A stretch of 64,000 nt of DNA from Actinomycetospora lutea (GCF_028737205.1 NZ_JAQZAL010000003.1:62001-126000), one strand, 5' to 3'; counted from the stretch's first letter, positions 18,032 through 27,374 are shown. The notes: generated by a model not told the origin, from the sequence alone. A program made the numbers and translations.

Positions 18032-20080
18032 ATGGCCAACCGGCTCGCCGGCTCCACCAGCCCCTACCTGCGACAGCACGCCGACAACCCGATCGACTGG
18101 CAGCCCTGGTCGACCGCGGCGTTCGCGGAGGCCCGGCGGCGCGAGGTCCCGGTGCTGTTGTCGGTCGGCTACGCGGCCTGCCACTGGTGCCACGTCATGG
18201 CGCACGAGTCGTTCTCCGACCCGGGGGTCGCCGCGCTGGTCAACGAGCACTTCGTGGCGATCAAGGTCGATCGTGAGGAGCGCCCGGACGTCGACGCGGT
18301 CTACATGGAGGCCACCCAGGCGATGACCGGCCGGGGCGGCTGGCCGATGACCTGCTTCCTCACCGCCGACGGCGACCCGTTCCACTGCGGGACGTACTAC
18401 CCCGCGCGCCCGTACGGCGGCATGCCCTCGTTCACCCAGCTCCTCGGTGCCGTCGTGACGGCCTGGAACGAGGACGGCGAGCGGGTGCGCACCGCGGCCC
18501 GCTCGATCACCGACCGGCTCGGCGCGGCGTCGCTGCCCGCCGCCGGGCTCGCCGGCGGGGTGGACGCGGACACGCTCGCCGGGGCCGTCGCGGCCCTGAC
18601 GGCCGACTTCGACGAGCACCGCGGCGGCTTCGTCTCCTCCCGCGAGCACCCCGCGCCGAAGTTCCCGCCGTCGGCGGTGCTGGAGTTCCTGCTGCGCCAC
18701 CACGAGCGCACCGGCAGCTCCGACGCGCTGGCGATGACCGAGATCACCGCCGAGGCGATGGCCCGCGGCGGGATGTTCGACCAGCTCGCGGGCGGGTTCG
18801 CCCGCTACTCGGTCGACGCGACGTGGACCGTCCCGCACTTCGAGAAGATGCTCTACGACAACGCGCAGCTGCTGCGCGCGTACGCCCACCTCGCGCGCCT
18901 GACCGGCTCCGAGCTCGCGGCGCGGACCACGGACATGACCGCGGCGTTCCTCCTGCGCGACCTGCGCACACCCGAGGGCGGGTTCGCCTCGGCGCTCGAC
19001 GCCGACGCCGCCGGCGAGGAGGGCTCGACCTACGTCTGGAGCCCCGCCGAGCTCGCCGAGGTCCTGGGACCCGACGACGCGGCCTGGGCCGCCGGCCTGC
19101 TCGGCGTGACCGACGAGGGCACCTTCGAGCACGGCCGCTCGACCCTGCAGATGCGCACCGACCCCGACGACCCCGGGCGCTGGCAGGCCGTGCGCAAGTC
19201 CCTGCTCGCCGCGCGGGCGCGCCGCCCGCAGCCCGAGCGCGACGACAAGGTCGTGGCAGCCTGGAACGCGCTCGCGGCCACCGCGCTGGTCGAGGCCTCC
19301 GCCGCCCTGGGCCGCAGCGAGTGGCTCGCCGCCGCCCGGCGCGCCGTCGCGCTGCTGCTGCGGGTGCACGTGGTCGGCGGGCGGCTGCGGCGCACGTCGC
19401 GCGACGGCGTGGTCGGCGACGCCCCGGCCGTGCTCGAGGACCACGCCGCGCTCGTCGACGGCCTGCTCGCCCTGCACCAGGCCACCGGCGAGGCCCGCTG
19501 GCTCGCCGAGGCGCGCACGCTGCTCGACACCACGCTCGACCACTTCGCCGAGATCGGCGAGGACGGCGCCTTCACCGGCCGGTTCTGGGACACCGCCGAC
19601 GACGCCGAGTCGCTCGTGACCCGGCCCCGCGAGGTCACCGACGGCGCCACGCCGTGCGGGTCGTCGCTGCTCGCGGGTGCCCTGCTCACGGCGTCGCTGC
19701 TCGTCGAGCCCTCGGCCTCGGCGCGCTACCGCGAGCTCGCCGACGCCGCGGTCGGCGCGGTCGGCGGGCTGCTCACCCGGCACGCCCGGTTCGCCGGCGG
19801 CTGGCTGTCCGTCGCCGAGGCCGCCGTGCACGGTCCGCTGCAGGTGGCCGTGGCGGGCTCCGCGGGGCAGGTCGAGCGCGACCGCCTCGCCGACACCGCC
19901 CGGCGCCACGCGCCCGGCGGCTCCGTCGTCGTGGCCGGGGAGCCCGACGCCGACGGCGTGCCGCTGCTCGCCGACCGGTCCCTCGTCGACGGCGCGCCCG
20001 CGGCGTACGTGTGCCGCGGCTTCGTCTGCGACCGCCCGCGCACCGCCGTCGACGACCTCGCGGCGGCCCTGGCCCGCTGA
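18032..20080 (+). CDS. Thioredoxin-domain DUF255 protein (YyaL/spermatogenesis-associated 20-like)
   Basis: Large cytosolic protein (682 aa) with an N-terminal thioredoxin-like domain (about 1-170) containing [13 protein letters not shown] (C50, C53), [11 protein letters not shown] and [11 protein letters not shown], followed by an alpha/alpha-barrel domain (about 250-570) like that of N-acyl-glucosamine epimerases, with [14 protein letters not shown] and [15 protein letters not shown]. It is highly conserved across life, but the biochemical role is unsettled. In actinobacteria it follows mca as here, which might hint at thiol chemistry. No Shine-Dalgarno precedes the ATG. Confidence 0.92.
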   Translation: MANRLAGSTSPYLRQHADNPIDWQPWSTAAFAEARRREVPVLLSVGYAACHWCHVMAHESFSDPGVAALVNEHFVAIKVDREERPDVDAVYMEATQAMTGRGGWPMTCFLTADGDPFHCGTYYPARPYGGMPSFTQLLGAVVTAWNEDGERVRTAARSITDRLGAASLPAAGLAGGVDADTLAGAVAALTADFDEHRGGFVSSREHPAPKFPPSAVLEFLLRHHERTGSSDALAMTEITAEAMARGGMFDQLAGGFARYSVDATWTVPHFEKMLYDNAQLLRAYAHLARLTGSELAARTTDMTAAFLLRDLRTPEGGFASALDADAAGEEGSTYVWSPAELAEVLGPDDAAWAAGLLGVTDEGTFEHGRSTLQMRTDPDDPGRWQAVRKSLLAARARRPQPERDDKVVAAWNALAATALVEASAALGRSEWLAAARRAVALLLRVHVVGGRLRRTSRDGVVGDAPAVLEDHAALVDGLLALHQATGEARWLAEARTLLDTTLDHFAEIGEDGAFTGRFWDTADDAESLVTRPREVTDGATPCGSSLLAGALLTASLLVEPSASARYRELADAAVGAVGGLLTRHARFAGGWLSVAEAAVHGPLQVAVAGSAGQVERDRLADTARRHAPGGSVVVAGEPDADGVPLLADRSLVDGAPAAYVCRGFVCDRPRTAVDDLAAALAR

Positions 20081-20093
20081 GGCCCGGGGTTTC

Positions 20094-20136
20094 GCAGCGA
20101 ACGCCCTATCGGCGTGCTCAGCTGGATGTTCGCTGC
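20094..20136. repeat. Inverted repeat GCAGCGAAC ... GTTCGCTGC
   Basis: Perfect 9-bp arms separated by 25 nt, just after the DUF255 gene. It could be a terminator without a T-run or an operator; a related GAGCGAAC string recurs about 50 nt downstream. Confidence 0.4.
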
Positions 20137-20249
20137 TTCCACGCGCCCGAACTCCCCGTCGATCAACGGATGCGGCGCTTCGCGTCGAGCGAACACTCAC
20201 ACACGTGCATCTGTGTAATGCTGTAAGCACAGCACGGAGGGAGTGCACG

Positions 20250-20936
20250 ATGATGGTGGGACGCGGAGGACACCGGGGGCGGCCGGGACGGGGCGGCCCG
20301 GGGCGGCGGGGCGGCGGTCGGGTGCCGACCGATCTGCCCGCGACAGACGACCTCGCCGGCTGGCTCGCCGGGCGGCTGCCCGACGGGTGGTTCACGGGCG
20401 CGCCGGTGGTGACCACCGACCGGGAGGAGATCCTGGTGGTCGGCGAGCTGCCGGCCCCGACGCTCGACGAGGGGGCCGACGAGGCGGCGCGGACCGCGGC
20501 GGCGCGGGGCCGCATCGAGCGGTTCCGCGAGGAGACCCGCGGCGAGCGCATGGAGGTCGCGCGCCAGGCCGAGCACCGCTACGGGCGCAAGGTGGCCTGG
20601 GGCGCGCGGATCGGCGACGTCGAGGAGCTGTTCACGACGCTGTCGGTGCCGGTGATGACGCGGCTGCGCCAGCCCGAGCGCCTCGTGCTCGACACGCTGG
20701 TCGACGCGGGCGTCGCCCGGTCGCGGTCGGACGCCCTGGCGTGGGCCGTGGCGCTGGTCGGCGAGCACGCGGGCAGCTGGCTCGAGGACCTGCGCGGCGC
20801 GATGAGCGCGGTCGACGAGCTGCGGACGAAGGGCCCGGTGCTCGACGACGACACGGCGGGCGACGCCGGTGGCGTGGACGACCGGCCCGACCCCGGCGAC
20901 GGGGGCGGCGGCGACCCGGTCCCGCCCCAGGGCTGA
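20250..20936 (+). CDS. Conserved actinobacterial protein with RHH-like C-terminal segment
   Basis: A 228-residue protein. N-terminus very Gly/Arg-rich (1-25), then PDGWFTGAPVVTTDREEILVVGEL, a charged helix with REETRGERMEVARQAEHRYGRKVAWGA, and RQPERLVLDTLVDAGVARSRSDALAWAVALVGEH (about 150-185), which reads like a ribbon-helix-helix or similar small DNA-binding element. No known function. The start has GGAGGGAG. The promoter region contains the AT-rich TGTAATGCTGTAAG and a CTGTG-N12-CACAG repeat, so autoregulation is possible but unproven. Confidence 0.75.
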   Translation: MMVGRGGHRGRPGRGGPGRRGGGRVPTDLPATDDLAGWLAGRLPDGWFTGAPVVTTDREEILVVGELPAPTLDEGADEAARTAAARGRIERFREETRGERMEVARQAEHRYGRKVAWGARIGDVEELFTTLSVPVMTRLRQPERLVLDTLVDAGVARSRSDALAWAVALVGEHAGSWLEDLRGAMSAVDELRTKGPVLDDDTAGDAGGVDDRPDPGDGGGGDPVPPQG

Positions 20937-20997
20937 CGACACCGCACCGGCCCGACGGCACCGGCCCGACAGCACGAGGGACGCACTCGCTGCGCAC

Positions 20998-21026
20998 GAC
21001 GCAGCGAGGGCGTCCCTCGCTGCGTC
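20998..21026. terminator. Perfect 13-bp convergent hairpin
   Basis: GACGCAGCGAGGG - CGT - CCCTCGCTGCGTC between two converging genes. Partial copies of the arm sequence precede it. No T-run. Confidence 0.65.
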
Positions 21027-21051
21027 CGGGGGCGCGTCCCGGGTCGGTACC

Positions 21052-21729
21052 TCAGCCGGCGTAGAGCACGAGCCAGATCGCGACGTGGTGGCAGGCGGCG
21101 GCCACGACCGTCGCGGCGTGGAAGAACTCGTGGTAGCCGAACGTGGCGGGCCAGCCCACCGGGCGGCGCAGCGCGTAGCAGGCGGCGCCGAGGCTGTAGA
21201 GCACGCCGCCCACGATGAGCAGCACGAGGGCCGCGACGCCGCCGCGGTGCAGCAGGTCGGGGATGACGAACACCGCGACCCAGCCGAGGGCCAGGTAGAA
21301 GGGCACTCCGACCCAGCGCGGGGCGTGCGGCCACGCCATCTTGAGTGCGACGCCGCCCAGCGCCCCCGCCCAGACCACGGCGAGCACGATCAGGCCCGTG
21401 CGCTCGGGGAGGGCGAGCACGGCGAACGGCGTGTACGTGCCGGCGATGAACACGAAGATCATCGCGTGGTCGAGGCGCTTCATGACGCCGCGGGCACGCT
21501 GGGTGACCCAGGTCCGCCGGTGGTAGAGCGCGCTGATCCCGAAGACGCCGCAGACCGTGAGCGAGTACACGGCGACGGCGAACGCGGCCTCGGCGGAGAC
21601 GGTCGCACCGGCGAGCGACACCAACGTGATCCCGGCCGCCACGGCGACCACGAACGACCACAGGTGCAGCCAGCCCCGCATCCGCGGCTTGACCGGAGCC
21701 GGTTCGGCGAGGGGGTCGATGAGGGTCAC
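21052..21729 (-). CDS. Hemolysin III / PAQR family membrane protein
   Basis: Seven-helix membrane protein of 225 aa. Family signatures: SALYHRRTW after helix 2, RLDHAMIFVFIAGTYTP in helix 3, and GYHEFFHAATVVAAACHH near the end. The conserved Ser-His, Asp-His and paired His residues form the putative zinc site of PAQR-type hydrolases. Despite the name, hemolysis is not implied. It lies next to the Z-prenyl synthase as in M. tuberculosis Rv1085c-Rv1086 (recalled). Confidence 0.92.
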   Translation of the reverse strand: MTLIDPLAEPAPVKPRMRGWLHLWSFVVAVAAGITLVSLAGATVSAEAAFAVAVYSLTVCGVFGISALYHRRTWVTQRARGVMKRLDHAMIFVFIAGTYTPFAVLALPERTGLIVLAVVWAGALGGVALKMAWPHAPRWVGVPFYLALGWVAVFVIPDLLHRGGVAALVLLIVGGVLYSLGAACYALRRPVGWPATFGYHEFFHAATVVAAACHHVAIWLVLYAG

Positions 21730-21830
21730 GTCCTCAGCGTAGGTCGCCGATCCGGGCGTGCCCTGTCCGTGTGGCGAGCCCGGCTCCCTCGCTGCTCGTC
21801 ACGGGGGGACGCGGCGCGACGGCCAGCGGC

Positions 21831-21836
21831 TAGCGT
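21831..21836 (+). promoter_or_regulatory. -10 box TAGCGT, leaderless-type
   Basis: Eight nt before the GTG of the prenyl synthase gene. No Shine-Dalgarno. Confidence 0.45.
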
Positions 21837-21844
21837 GATGGCCC

Positions 21845-22624
21845 GTGACACTGCGGGACGATCTGCGCCGCATCGCCTACTCGCTCTACGAGCAGCGGCT
21901 GCGCCGACGCGGCGCGACGAGCGAGCCGCCGCGCCACATCGGGGTCATCCTCGACGGCAACCGGCGCTGGGCGCGGGAGGCCGGGCTCGCGGATCCGAGC
22001 GAGGGGCACCGCGCCGGCGCGGCGAAGATCGTCGACCTGCTGGACTGGAGCCAGGAGGCCGGCGTCGAGCTGGTCACCCTGTTCCTGCTCTCGACCGACA
22101 ACCTCGACCGGCCCGCCGCGGAGCTCGACCAGCTCCTCGAGATCATCGCGTCGGCCGTGGAGGGGCTGGCGGCGCCCGACCGGCGGTGGCGGCTGCGGGT
22201 CGTCGGCAACCCGGACGCCCTGCCCGGCCCGATCGCCGAGCGGGTCGAGGCGGCCGCGGCGAGCACGGCCGGTCGCGACGGCATGCAGGTCAACGTGGCG
22301 ATCGGGTACGGCGGGCGCCAGGAGATCGCGGACGCGGTGCGCAAGCTGCTGCTGCGTCACGCCGAGGCGGGCACGTCGATCGAGGAGCTCGCCGAGGTGC
22401 TCGACGTCGACCACATCGCCGAGCACCTCTACACCTCGGGGCAGCCCGATCCGGACCTCGTCATCCGCACCTCGGGCGAGCAGCGGCTCTCGGGATTCCT
22501 CATGTGGCAGTCCGTCTACTCGGAGTTCTATTTCACCGAGGCGTTGTGGCCGCAGTTCCGTCACATCGATTTCCTGCGGGCCCTGCGCGACTACTCGCGC
22601 AGGAATCGTCGACTGGGCCAATAG
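21845..22624 (+). CDS. uppS: cis-prenyltransferase (short-chain Z-isoprenyl diphosphate synthase)
   Basis: Condenses isopentenyl diphosphate in Z configuration; in mycobacteria the Rv1086 orthologue makes (2Z,6E)-farnesyl diphosphate, precursor of decaprenyl phosphate for cell-wall synthesis. The 259-aa product has HIGVILDGNRRWA (D37, Mg site), STDNLDRP, IGYGGRQEIADAVR, and the distal DLVIRTSGEQRLSGFLMWQSVYSEFYF. Position beside the hemolysin III gene supports the Rv1086-type assignment; product chain length is not readable directly. A 15-bp hairpin follows the stop. Confidence 0.93.
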   Translation: MTLRDDLRRIAYSLYEQRLRRRGATSEPPRHIGVILDGNRRWAREAGLADPSEGHRAGAAKIVDLLDWSQEAGVELVTLFLLSTDNLDRPAAELDQLLEIIASAVEGLAAPDRRWRLRVVGNPDALPGPIAERVEAAAASTAGRDGMQVNVAIGYGGRQEIADAVRKLLLRHAEAGTSIEELAEVLDVDHIAEHLYTSGQPDPDLVIRTSGEQRLSGFLMWQSVYSEFYFTEALWPQFRHIDFLRALRDYSRRNRRLGQ

Positions 22625-22632
22625 GCGCGCGG

Positions 22633-22665
22633 AACGGCCCCGGGAGCGATGCTCCCGGGGCCGTT
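22633..22665 (+). terminator. 15-bp hairpin terminator after the prenyl synthase gene
   Basis: AACGGCCCCGGGAGC pairs perfectly with GCTCCCGGGGCCGTT around GAT, followed by GTCC. Starts 8 nt after the stop. Confidence 0.8.
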
Positions 22666-22743
22666 GTCCACCCGTGTCACCCCGATCCACCCGGCGGCCG
22701 CGCCATCCCCCGATCGACACGGACGCCGGGACGGGTCCGGGGC

Positions 22744-23199
22744 TCAGCCGTCCGAGCTGAGGACGTTGATGTCGCGGATGTCGGCGTTCGCCAGCAGGTT
22801 GTCGGCGCTGATCAGACGGTCGCCGTTGGAGAACGCCACCTTGCGGTTGTCCCCGCCGTCGCGGTCACGGTCGCCGTGGTGGTGGCCGTGGCCGTGGCCG
22901 CGGTCGCGGTCGCCGCCGCAGTCGCCGTCGCCGCCGCGGTCGCGCGACAGCACGTTGACGTCGGAGATCGTGGCGTTCGACGCGAGGTTGTCGAGGCTGA
23001 TGAGCCGGTCGCCGTTGGAGCCCGCGAACTTGCTGCAGTCGCCGCCGCGGCCGTCGCGGTCGCCGTGGTCGTGCCCGGCGTGGTGGCCGTGGTGGTCGTG
23101 GCCGCCGCCCTGGTGGTCCTCGCCGGCGCTCGCCAGCGGCGCGAGGGAGATCATGCCCGCCGTCGCCCCGAGGACAACCATTCCCGCCTTCTTCAGCAT
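22744..23199 (-). CDS. Secreted His/Asp/Gly-rich protein with two copies of one motif
   Basis: A 151-aa protein with a signal peptide (about 1-25, KKAGMVVLGATAGMISLAPLASA). Two His/Asp/Gly-rich linkers (HDHHGHHAGHDHGDRD and HGHGHHHGDRDRDGG) alternate with two near-identical motifs, SNGDRLISLDNLASNATISD followed by VNVLS, and SNGDRLISADNLLANADIRD followed by INVLS. A single Cys sits in each linker. No family recognised; the motif repetition and hydrophobic ends suggest a cell-surface or self-assembling protein, and the His/Asp linkers could bind metals (inference). ATG has GGAG 6 nt upstream. Confidence 0.75.
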   Translation of the reverse strand: MLKKAGMVVLGATAGMISLAPLASAGEDHQGGGHDHHGHHAGHDHGDRDGRGGDCSKFAGSNGDRLISLDNLASNATISDVNVLSRDRGGDGDCGGDRDRGHGHGHHHGDRDRDGGDNRKVAFSNGDRLISADNLLANADIRDINVLSSDG

Positions 23200-23529
23200 C
23201 CAGAACTCCAGTTTCGTTCGTGGTCTCGGAGGGAATTCGGGGTTCCCGCCGATCGGCTCCAGCCCCACGGACGGTGCGGCTGATGGGAGAAAAGCTATCC
23301 CCGGCCGGATCGGCATTTCCAGCCAGCCGCCCCCATCGAGTGATTGACAATTCTGAGCGCGACTTGAGTGGGATATCCGGGTGATCCACGGTGCTCGCTC
23401 GCCACGGATCCCGCGGCCGGCGGCGTCTCCGGTGCCCCTGCGTCGCGGACCTCGACACCCGGGTGTCGTATCAAGGGCCGGGCGCCGTCGGACGAGGCCC
23501 TCGGGGGCCACGCGGCGTAGCCTCGTCCG
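23200..23529. other. Divergent intergenic region
   Basis: About 330 nt with no gene. It contains unusually AT-rich pieces: AAAAGCTAT near 23289-23297 and TTGACAATTCTGAG at 23344-23357, the latter a good -35-like string without a clear -10 at normal spacing. It probably holds the promoter of the secreted-protein gene. Confidence 0.4.
23518..23523 (+). promoter_or_regulatory. -10 box TAGCCT, leaderless-type
   Basis: Six nt before the GTG of the DUF885-like gene. No Shine-Dalgarno. Confidence 0.45.
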
Positions 23530-24852
23530 GTGGTTGCCGATCCGGGCCTCGACGCGGTCGCGCGCGCCTATGTCGGCCTCGCGCTGCGCCTCGACCGCGT
23601 GCTGCCCGGCGTGCTCGACGCCCACCTCGGTGCCCCCGAGGACGCCGCACGCGTCGCCGGCGAGACCGCGCCCGACCCCGACGACCTCGCGCGCGAGGCC
23701 GAGCACCTGCGCGGCGAGCTCGCGCGCGCCGGGCACGGGGACGCCGCGCGCGCCGCGTTCCTCGACGCCCAACTGCGGGCCTGCCGGGTCCTCGCCGAGC
23801 GGGCCGGGGGCCGCGAGGTGGGGTTCGTCGACGAGGTCGAGCGCTGCTTCGGCGTGCGCATCGCGTCCGGCGACCCCGACCGCTACCGCGAGGCCCACCG
23901 CACGCTGGGCGCGCTGCTCGGCGGCACCGGCGACCTGGCGGGACGCCTCGCGGCCCACCGCGACGGCGACCGTCTCGCCCCCGAGCACCTCTCGCGCGGC
24001 CTGCGCGCGGCGATGGCGGCCCTGCGGGAGCGCACCGCGGCGACGGTGGGCCTGCCGCCGGACGAGGACGTGGTGCTCGAGGTCGTCGACACCGCCCCCT
24101 GGAGCGGGTTCAGCCGCTGGGTCGGGCCCCGGCGCTCCGCGGTGACGGTGAACGCGGGCATCGGGCACCGCGTCACGCACCTGCCCCTGCTCGTGGCGCA
24201 CGAGGCCTACCCGGGCCACCACACCGAGCACTGCCGCCTCGCCGCGGACCCCGACGGGCTGGCCGTGCGCCCCGAGCGGCAGGTGTTCCTCGCGCGGACG
24301 CCGCAGAGCCTCGTCGCCGAGGGTGCCGCGGAGCTCGGGCTCGAGGTCGTCGTCGGGTCGGGGTGGGGGCGGTGGAACGCCGAGGTGCTGGTCGCCGCGG
24401 GCGTGCCGGCCGACCCGGAGCGCGGCGCCCTCGGCGAGGCCGTCGAGGCGGTCATGGCCCGGCTGGCCCCGGTGCGCCAGGACGCCGCGCTGATGCTGCA
24501 CGATCAGCACCGGCCCGCCGAGGAGGTCGTCGCCCACCTGCGCCGCTGGCTGCTGGTCGACGAGCCCCGCGCGCGGCGGATGCTCGAGTTCCTGGCCCAC
24601 CCGCGCTGGCGCACCCACACCACGACCTACGTCGAGGGAGCCCGCCTGCTGCGTCCGTGGCTGCTGGGCGCCGACCCGCAGCCGGTCACGGCGCGTCTCG
24701 CCCGGGTGCTCGACGACCCGCCGACGGTCGCCGAGCTGCGCGGCGAGACCGGCGCGGTCGCGCCGTCCGCGGCCTCCCGGCCCCGGACCGGACGCGCCGT
24801 GTGGGCGCCCTGGCTGCGTCGAACGGTCGCGCCGCACCGCACGTCGCGCTGA
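23530..24852 (+). CDS. DUF885-like putative metallo-hydrolase
   Basis: A 440-aa cytosolic protein. The motif LLVAHEAYPGHHTEHCR (about residues 220-236) resembles the HEGYPGHH metal-binding motif of DUF885 proteins, distant relatives of zinc metallopeptidases; downstream LVAEGAAELG could supply a Glu ligand. The N-terminal part is helical and alanine-rich. Peptidase activity is inferred, not shown. The start codon is set by the TAGCCT box 6 nt upstream. The C-terminal ~40 residues are basic and low in conservation-like features. Confidence 0.75.
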   Translation: MVADPGLDAVARAYVGLALRLDRVLPGVLDAHLGAPEDAARVAGETAPDPDDLAREAEHLRGELARAGHGDAARAAFLDAQLRACRVLAERAGGREVGFVDEVERCFGVRIASGDPDRYREAHRTLGALLGGTGDLAGRLAAHRDGDRLAPEHLSRGLRAAMAALRERTAATVGLPPDEDVVLEVVDTAPWSGFSRWVGPRRSAVTVNAGIGHRVTHLPLLVAHEAYPGHHTEHCRLAADPDGLAVRPERQVFLARTPQSLVAEGAAELGLEVVVGSGWGRWNAEVLVAAGVPADPERGALGEAVEAVMARLAPVRQDAALMLHDQHRPAEEVVAHLRRWLLVDEPRARRMLEFLAHPRWRTHTTTYVEGARLLRPWLLGADPQPVTARLARVLDDPPTVAELRGETGAVAPSAASRPRTGRAVWAPWLRRTVAPHRTSR

Positions 24853-25224
24853 GATCGGTGAGTCACGTCACCAAGTCGTCACGCTCGGCGCGCGACAACG
24901 ACCGGCTACCGGCGGTAGCGTCCGCGCCGACGGACCCGCACCGGATGCGGGGCGTCCGGGGAGGCCGGTAGTGGCAGATCGGAGCGGGACGGGGACGTCC
25001 ACCGCTCGCGGAGCAGGCGCCGGCACGGCGCCCGCCCCCGCGGCCGGCGCGACGCGACCGCCCTGGTCCGGTCCCGGGGGAGGGCCGGCACCCGGTCCTG
25101 CCCCGCGATGGCGCAGGACGGCCCCCGGGCCGCGCCACCGCGCCGTCGAGCCACCGGACTAGTCGACCCGTTCCGACGAGGAACACAGTGGTCGCGGGTG
25201 CCGTGGCCGCTCGAGGGAGTAGTC
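24853..25224 (+). other. Long leader/intergenic region before phoH2
   Basis: About 370 nt. A TAGCGT box at 24916-24921 is a good -10 candidate, giving a leader of about 300 nt. A 63-codon Gly/Ala/Pro-rich ORF from GTG 24971 lacks a Shine-Dalgarno and is not annotated. In mycobacteria phoH2 is preceded by the small phoAT; no clear homologue is seen here. Confidence 0.4.
24905..24919. promoter_or_regulatory. Palindrome GCTACC-GGC-GGTAGC overlapping a -10 box
   Basis: Perfect 6-bp arms; the right arm shares its last four bases with the TAGCGT box. Placement over a promoter suggests repressor binding (inference). Confidence 0.45.
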
Positions 25225-26610
25225 GTGAGCGCAGCACCAGCCGAGCGTCCCGCTTCCGTGAGCCCCGCCTCCACCCCGTACGGCAGCACCTCCGTCCCCG
25301 GTTCCTCCGGGGCCGCCGACGGTGACCGCTGTTACGTCCTCGACACCTCCGTGCTCCTGTCGGACCCGTGGGCCCCCACGCGGTTCGCCGAGCACGAGGT
25401 GGTCCTCCCGCTCGTCGTGATCTCCGAGCTCGAGGGCAAGCGTCACCACTCCGAGCTGGGGTGGTTCGCGCGGGAGGCGCTGCGTCTGCTCGACGACCTC
25501 CGCATCCACCACGGCCGCCTCGACCAGCCGCTGCCCATGACCCCCGAGGGCGGCACGCTGCGCGTCGAGCTCAACCACTCGGACCCCTCGGTGCTGCCGG
25601 CGGGCTTCCGGACCGCGGAGAACGACAGCCGCATCCTCGCGTGCGCGCTCAACCTCGCCGCGGACGGTCACCGCGTCACCCTCGTCACCAAGGACATGCC
25701 GCTGCGCGTCAAGGCGGCGTCGGTGGGGCTGCCCGCCGACGAGTACCACGGCCAGGACGTCACCACGACGGGCTGGACGGGCACCGCGGAGGTCGCCGCG
25801 ACGCCGGACGAGGTGTCGGCGCTGTTCGCCGACGGGGTCACCGACGTCGAGTCCGCGCGCGAGCTGCCGTGCCACACGGGGCTGCGTCTGCTCGGCGGGG
25901 GCTCCTCGGCGCTCGGGCGCGTCACGCCGGACAAGCAGGTCCGCCTCGTGCGCGGCGACCGCGACGTGTTCGGGCTGCACGGCCGCTCGGCGGAGCAGCG
26001 CATCGCGATCGACCTGCTCTCCGACCCCGACGTCGGCATCGTGTCCCTCGGCGGGCGCGCCGGCACCGGGAAGTCGGCGCTCGCGCTCTGCGCGGGCCTC
26101 GAGGCGGTCCTCGAGCGCCAGCAGCACCGCAAGGTCGTCGTGTTCCGCCCCGTCTACGCCGTCGGCGGCCAGGACCTCGGCTACCTGCCCGGCGGCGAGA
26201 ACGAGAAGATGGCGCCCTGGGCGCAGGCGGTGTTCGACACGCTCGGCGCGCTGGTCTCGTCGAACGTGGTCGAGGAGGTCATCGAGCGCGGGATGCTCGA
26301 GGTCCTGCCGCTGACCCACATCCGCGGGCGCTCGCTGCACGACGCCTTCGTCATCGTCGACGAGGCCCAGTCGCTGGAGCGCAACGTCCTGCTCACGGTG
26401 CTCTCGCGCCTGGGCACCAACTCGCGCGTCGTGCTCACCCACGACGTGGCCCAGCGCGACAACCTGCGCGTCGGGCGCCACGACGGCGTCGCCGCCGTGA
26501 TCGAGAAGCTCAAGGGCCACCCGCTCTTCGCGCACGTCACGCTGACCCGCTCGGAGCGCTCGCCGATCGCCGCGCTGGTCACCGAGATGCTGGAGGGCGA
26601 GCGGCTCTAG
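25225..26610 (+). CDS. phoH2: PhoH2: PIN-domain / PhoH ATPase fusion
   Basis: RNA helicase/RNase of the PhoH2 type: N-terminal PIN RNase domain (about 35-165, with [12 protein letters not shown]40 acidic site, and [13 protein letters not shown]) joined to a PhoH-type P-loop ATPase (about 245-461, Walker [13 protein letters not shown]283; Walker B VIVDEAQ; AQRDNLR). The length (461 aa) fits the fusion described in mycobacteria. GTG preceded by GAGGGAG at 6 nt. Neighbours do not include an obvious antitoxin. A long hairpin ends the transcript. Confidence 0.94.
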   Translation: MSAAPAERPASVSPASTPYGSTSVPGSSGAADGDRCYVLDTSVLLSDPWAPTRFAEHEVVLPLVVISELEGKRHHSELGWFAREALRLLDDLRIHHGRLDQPLPMTPEGGTLRVELNHSDPSVLPAGFRTAENDSRILACALNLAADGHRVTLVTKDMPLRVKAASVGLPADEYHGQDVTTTGWTGTAEVAATPDEVSALFADGVTDVESARELPCHTGLRLLGGGSSALGRVTPDKQVRLVRGDRDVFGLHGRSAEQRIAIDLLSDPDVGIVSLGGRAGTGKSALALCAGLEAVLERQQHRKVVVFRPVYAVGGQDLGYLPGGENEKMAPWAQAVFDTLGALVSSNVVEEVIERGMLEVLPLTHIRGRSLHDAFVIVDEAQSLERNVLLTVLSRLGTNSRVVLTHDVAQRDNLRVGRHDGVAAVIEKLKGHPLFAHVTLTRSERSPIAALVTEMLEGERL

Positions 26611-26663
26611 CGCCCTCGCTCGACCGCGCGGGGGGGTCCGCTCGGCCGGGTGCGCGCCGACCC

Positions 26664-26720
26664 GACGAACGAATGGCGCTCTCGTTGCTTCCGAAGCAGC
26701 GAGAGCGCCGTTCGTTCGTC
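26664..26720. terminator. Long bidirectional hairpin
   Basis: About 26 bp of near-perfect pairing: GACGAACGAA/TTCGTTCGTC outer arm, GGCGCTCTCG/CGAGAGCGCC inner arm, then TTGCTTC/AGCAG-type apex. It separates the converging phoH2 and membrane-protein genes. Confidence 0.8.
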
Positions 26721-26729
26721 CCCACCGGT

Positions 26730-27287
26730 TCAGGCGGGGACGAGGGCGAGCACGAGCACGGCGAGGCCGAGCGGGACGTCGAGGGCGACGCAGAACTCGG
26801 CGAGCGACGGGGACACGGTGTCGCGGTGGCGGCGCAGGTGCCACAGGTCCCAGACGCCGTGGCCGACGAGGGTGAGCGCGGCGACGACGAGCCCGACGCC
26901 GGGCGCCAGGAGCAGGGCCACCACGACGACCGCGCCGTAGCCGAGGAAGCCCGCGGTCTCGAGGGTGAGCGCCGGGCGTGACGCGCCGCGCAGGAGGCCG
27001 ACGACGACCAGGACGGCGACGACGACCCCGGTGGTGACCACCGGGTCGACGGCGACGAGGGCGCCCCCGACCGCGAGCACCGAGGCGATCGGGATCCAGA
27101 GCCACGCCATCCACGGCAGCGAGAACGCGGCGGCGGCGACGTAGCAGGAGGCCGCCACGGCGACCGTGGTGGCGACGGTGTCGCGGTCGGCCCCGGCGAG
27201 CACGGCGGCGAGGGCGACGAGGAGGCCGACGGCGGTCGGCCAGCGGTGGAGCAGGGCGGAGGCCCTCCGCCCGTGGAGGGTGGTCAT
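26730..27287 (-). CDS. Multi-pass membrane protein of unknown function
   Basis: A 185-residue, very hydrophobic protein (Val/Ala/Leu-rich) with about six helices. The only polar landmarks are the loop GHGVWDLWHLRRHRDTVSPSLAEFC, containing clustered His/Trp residues, and the N-terminal MTTLHGRRASALLHRWP. I do not recognise a family with confidence. Divergently transcribed from the GlxA-type regulator 100 nt away, so it may be a target of that regulator (inference). Confidence 0.7.
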   Translation of the reverse strand: MTTLHGRRASALLHRWPTAVGLLVALAAVLAGADRDTVATTVAVAASCYVAAAAFSLPWMAWLWIPIASVLAVGGALVAVDPVVTTGVVVAVLVVVGLLRGASRPALTLETAGFLGYGAVVVVALLLAPGVGLVVAALTLVGHGVWDLWHLRRHRDTVSPSLAEFCVALDVPLGLAVLVLALVPA

Positions 27288-27374
27288 GGGCGCCAGCGTG
27301 CGCCCGCCGCGGATACCCCCGGTGGGTATATGCCCGATGAGTCCGGAATCCTGGGCAGCGGGTCCGGGAGGACC

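Noticed and set aside
23344-23357. TTGACAATTCTGAG as a full sigma-70 promoter
   Set aside because: No acceptable -10 hexamer within 16-19 nt downstream; kept only as an AT-rich feature.
24971-25162. Gly/Ala/Pro-rich 63-codon frame upstream of phoH2, possible PhoAT-like antitoxin
   Set aside because: No Shine-Dalgarno, no similarity I recognise, ends before the phoH2 start; left as leader sequence.
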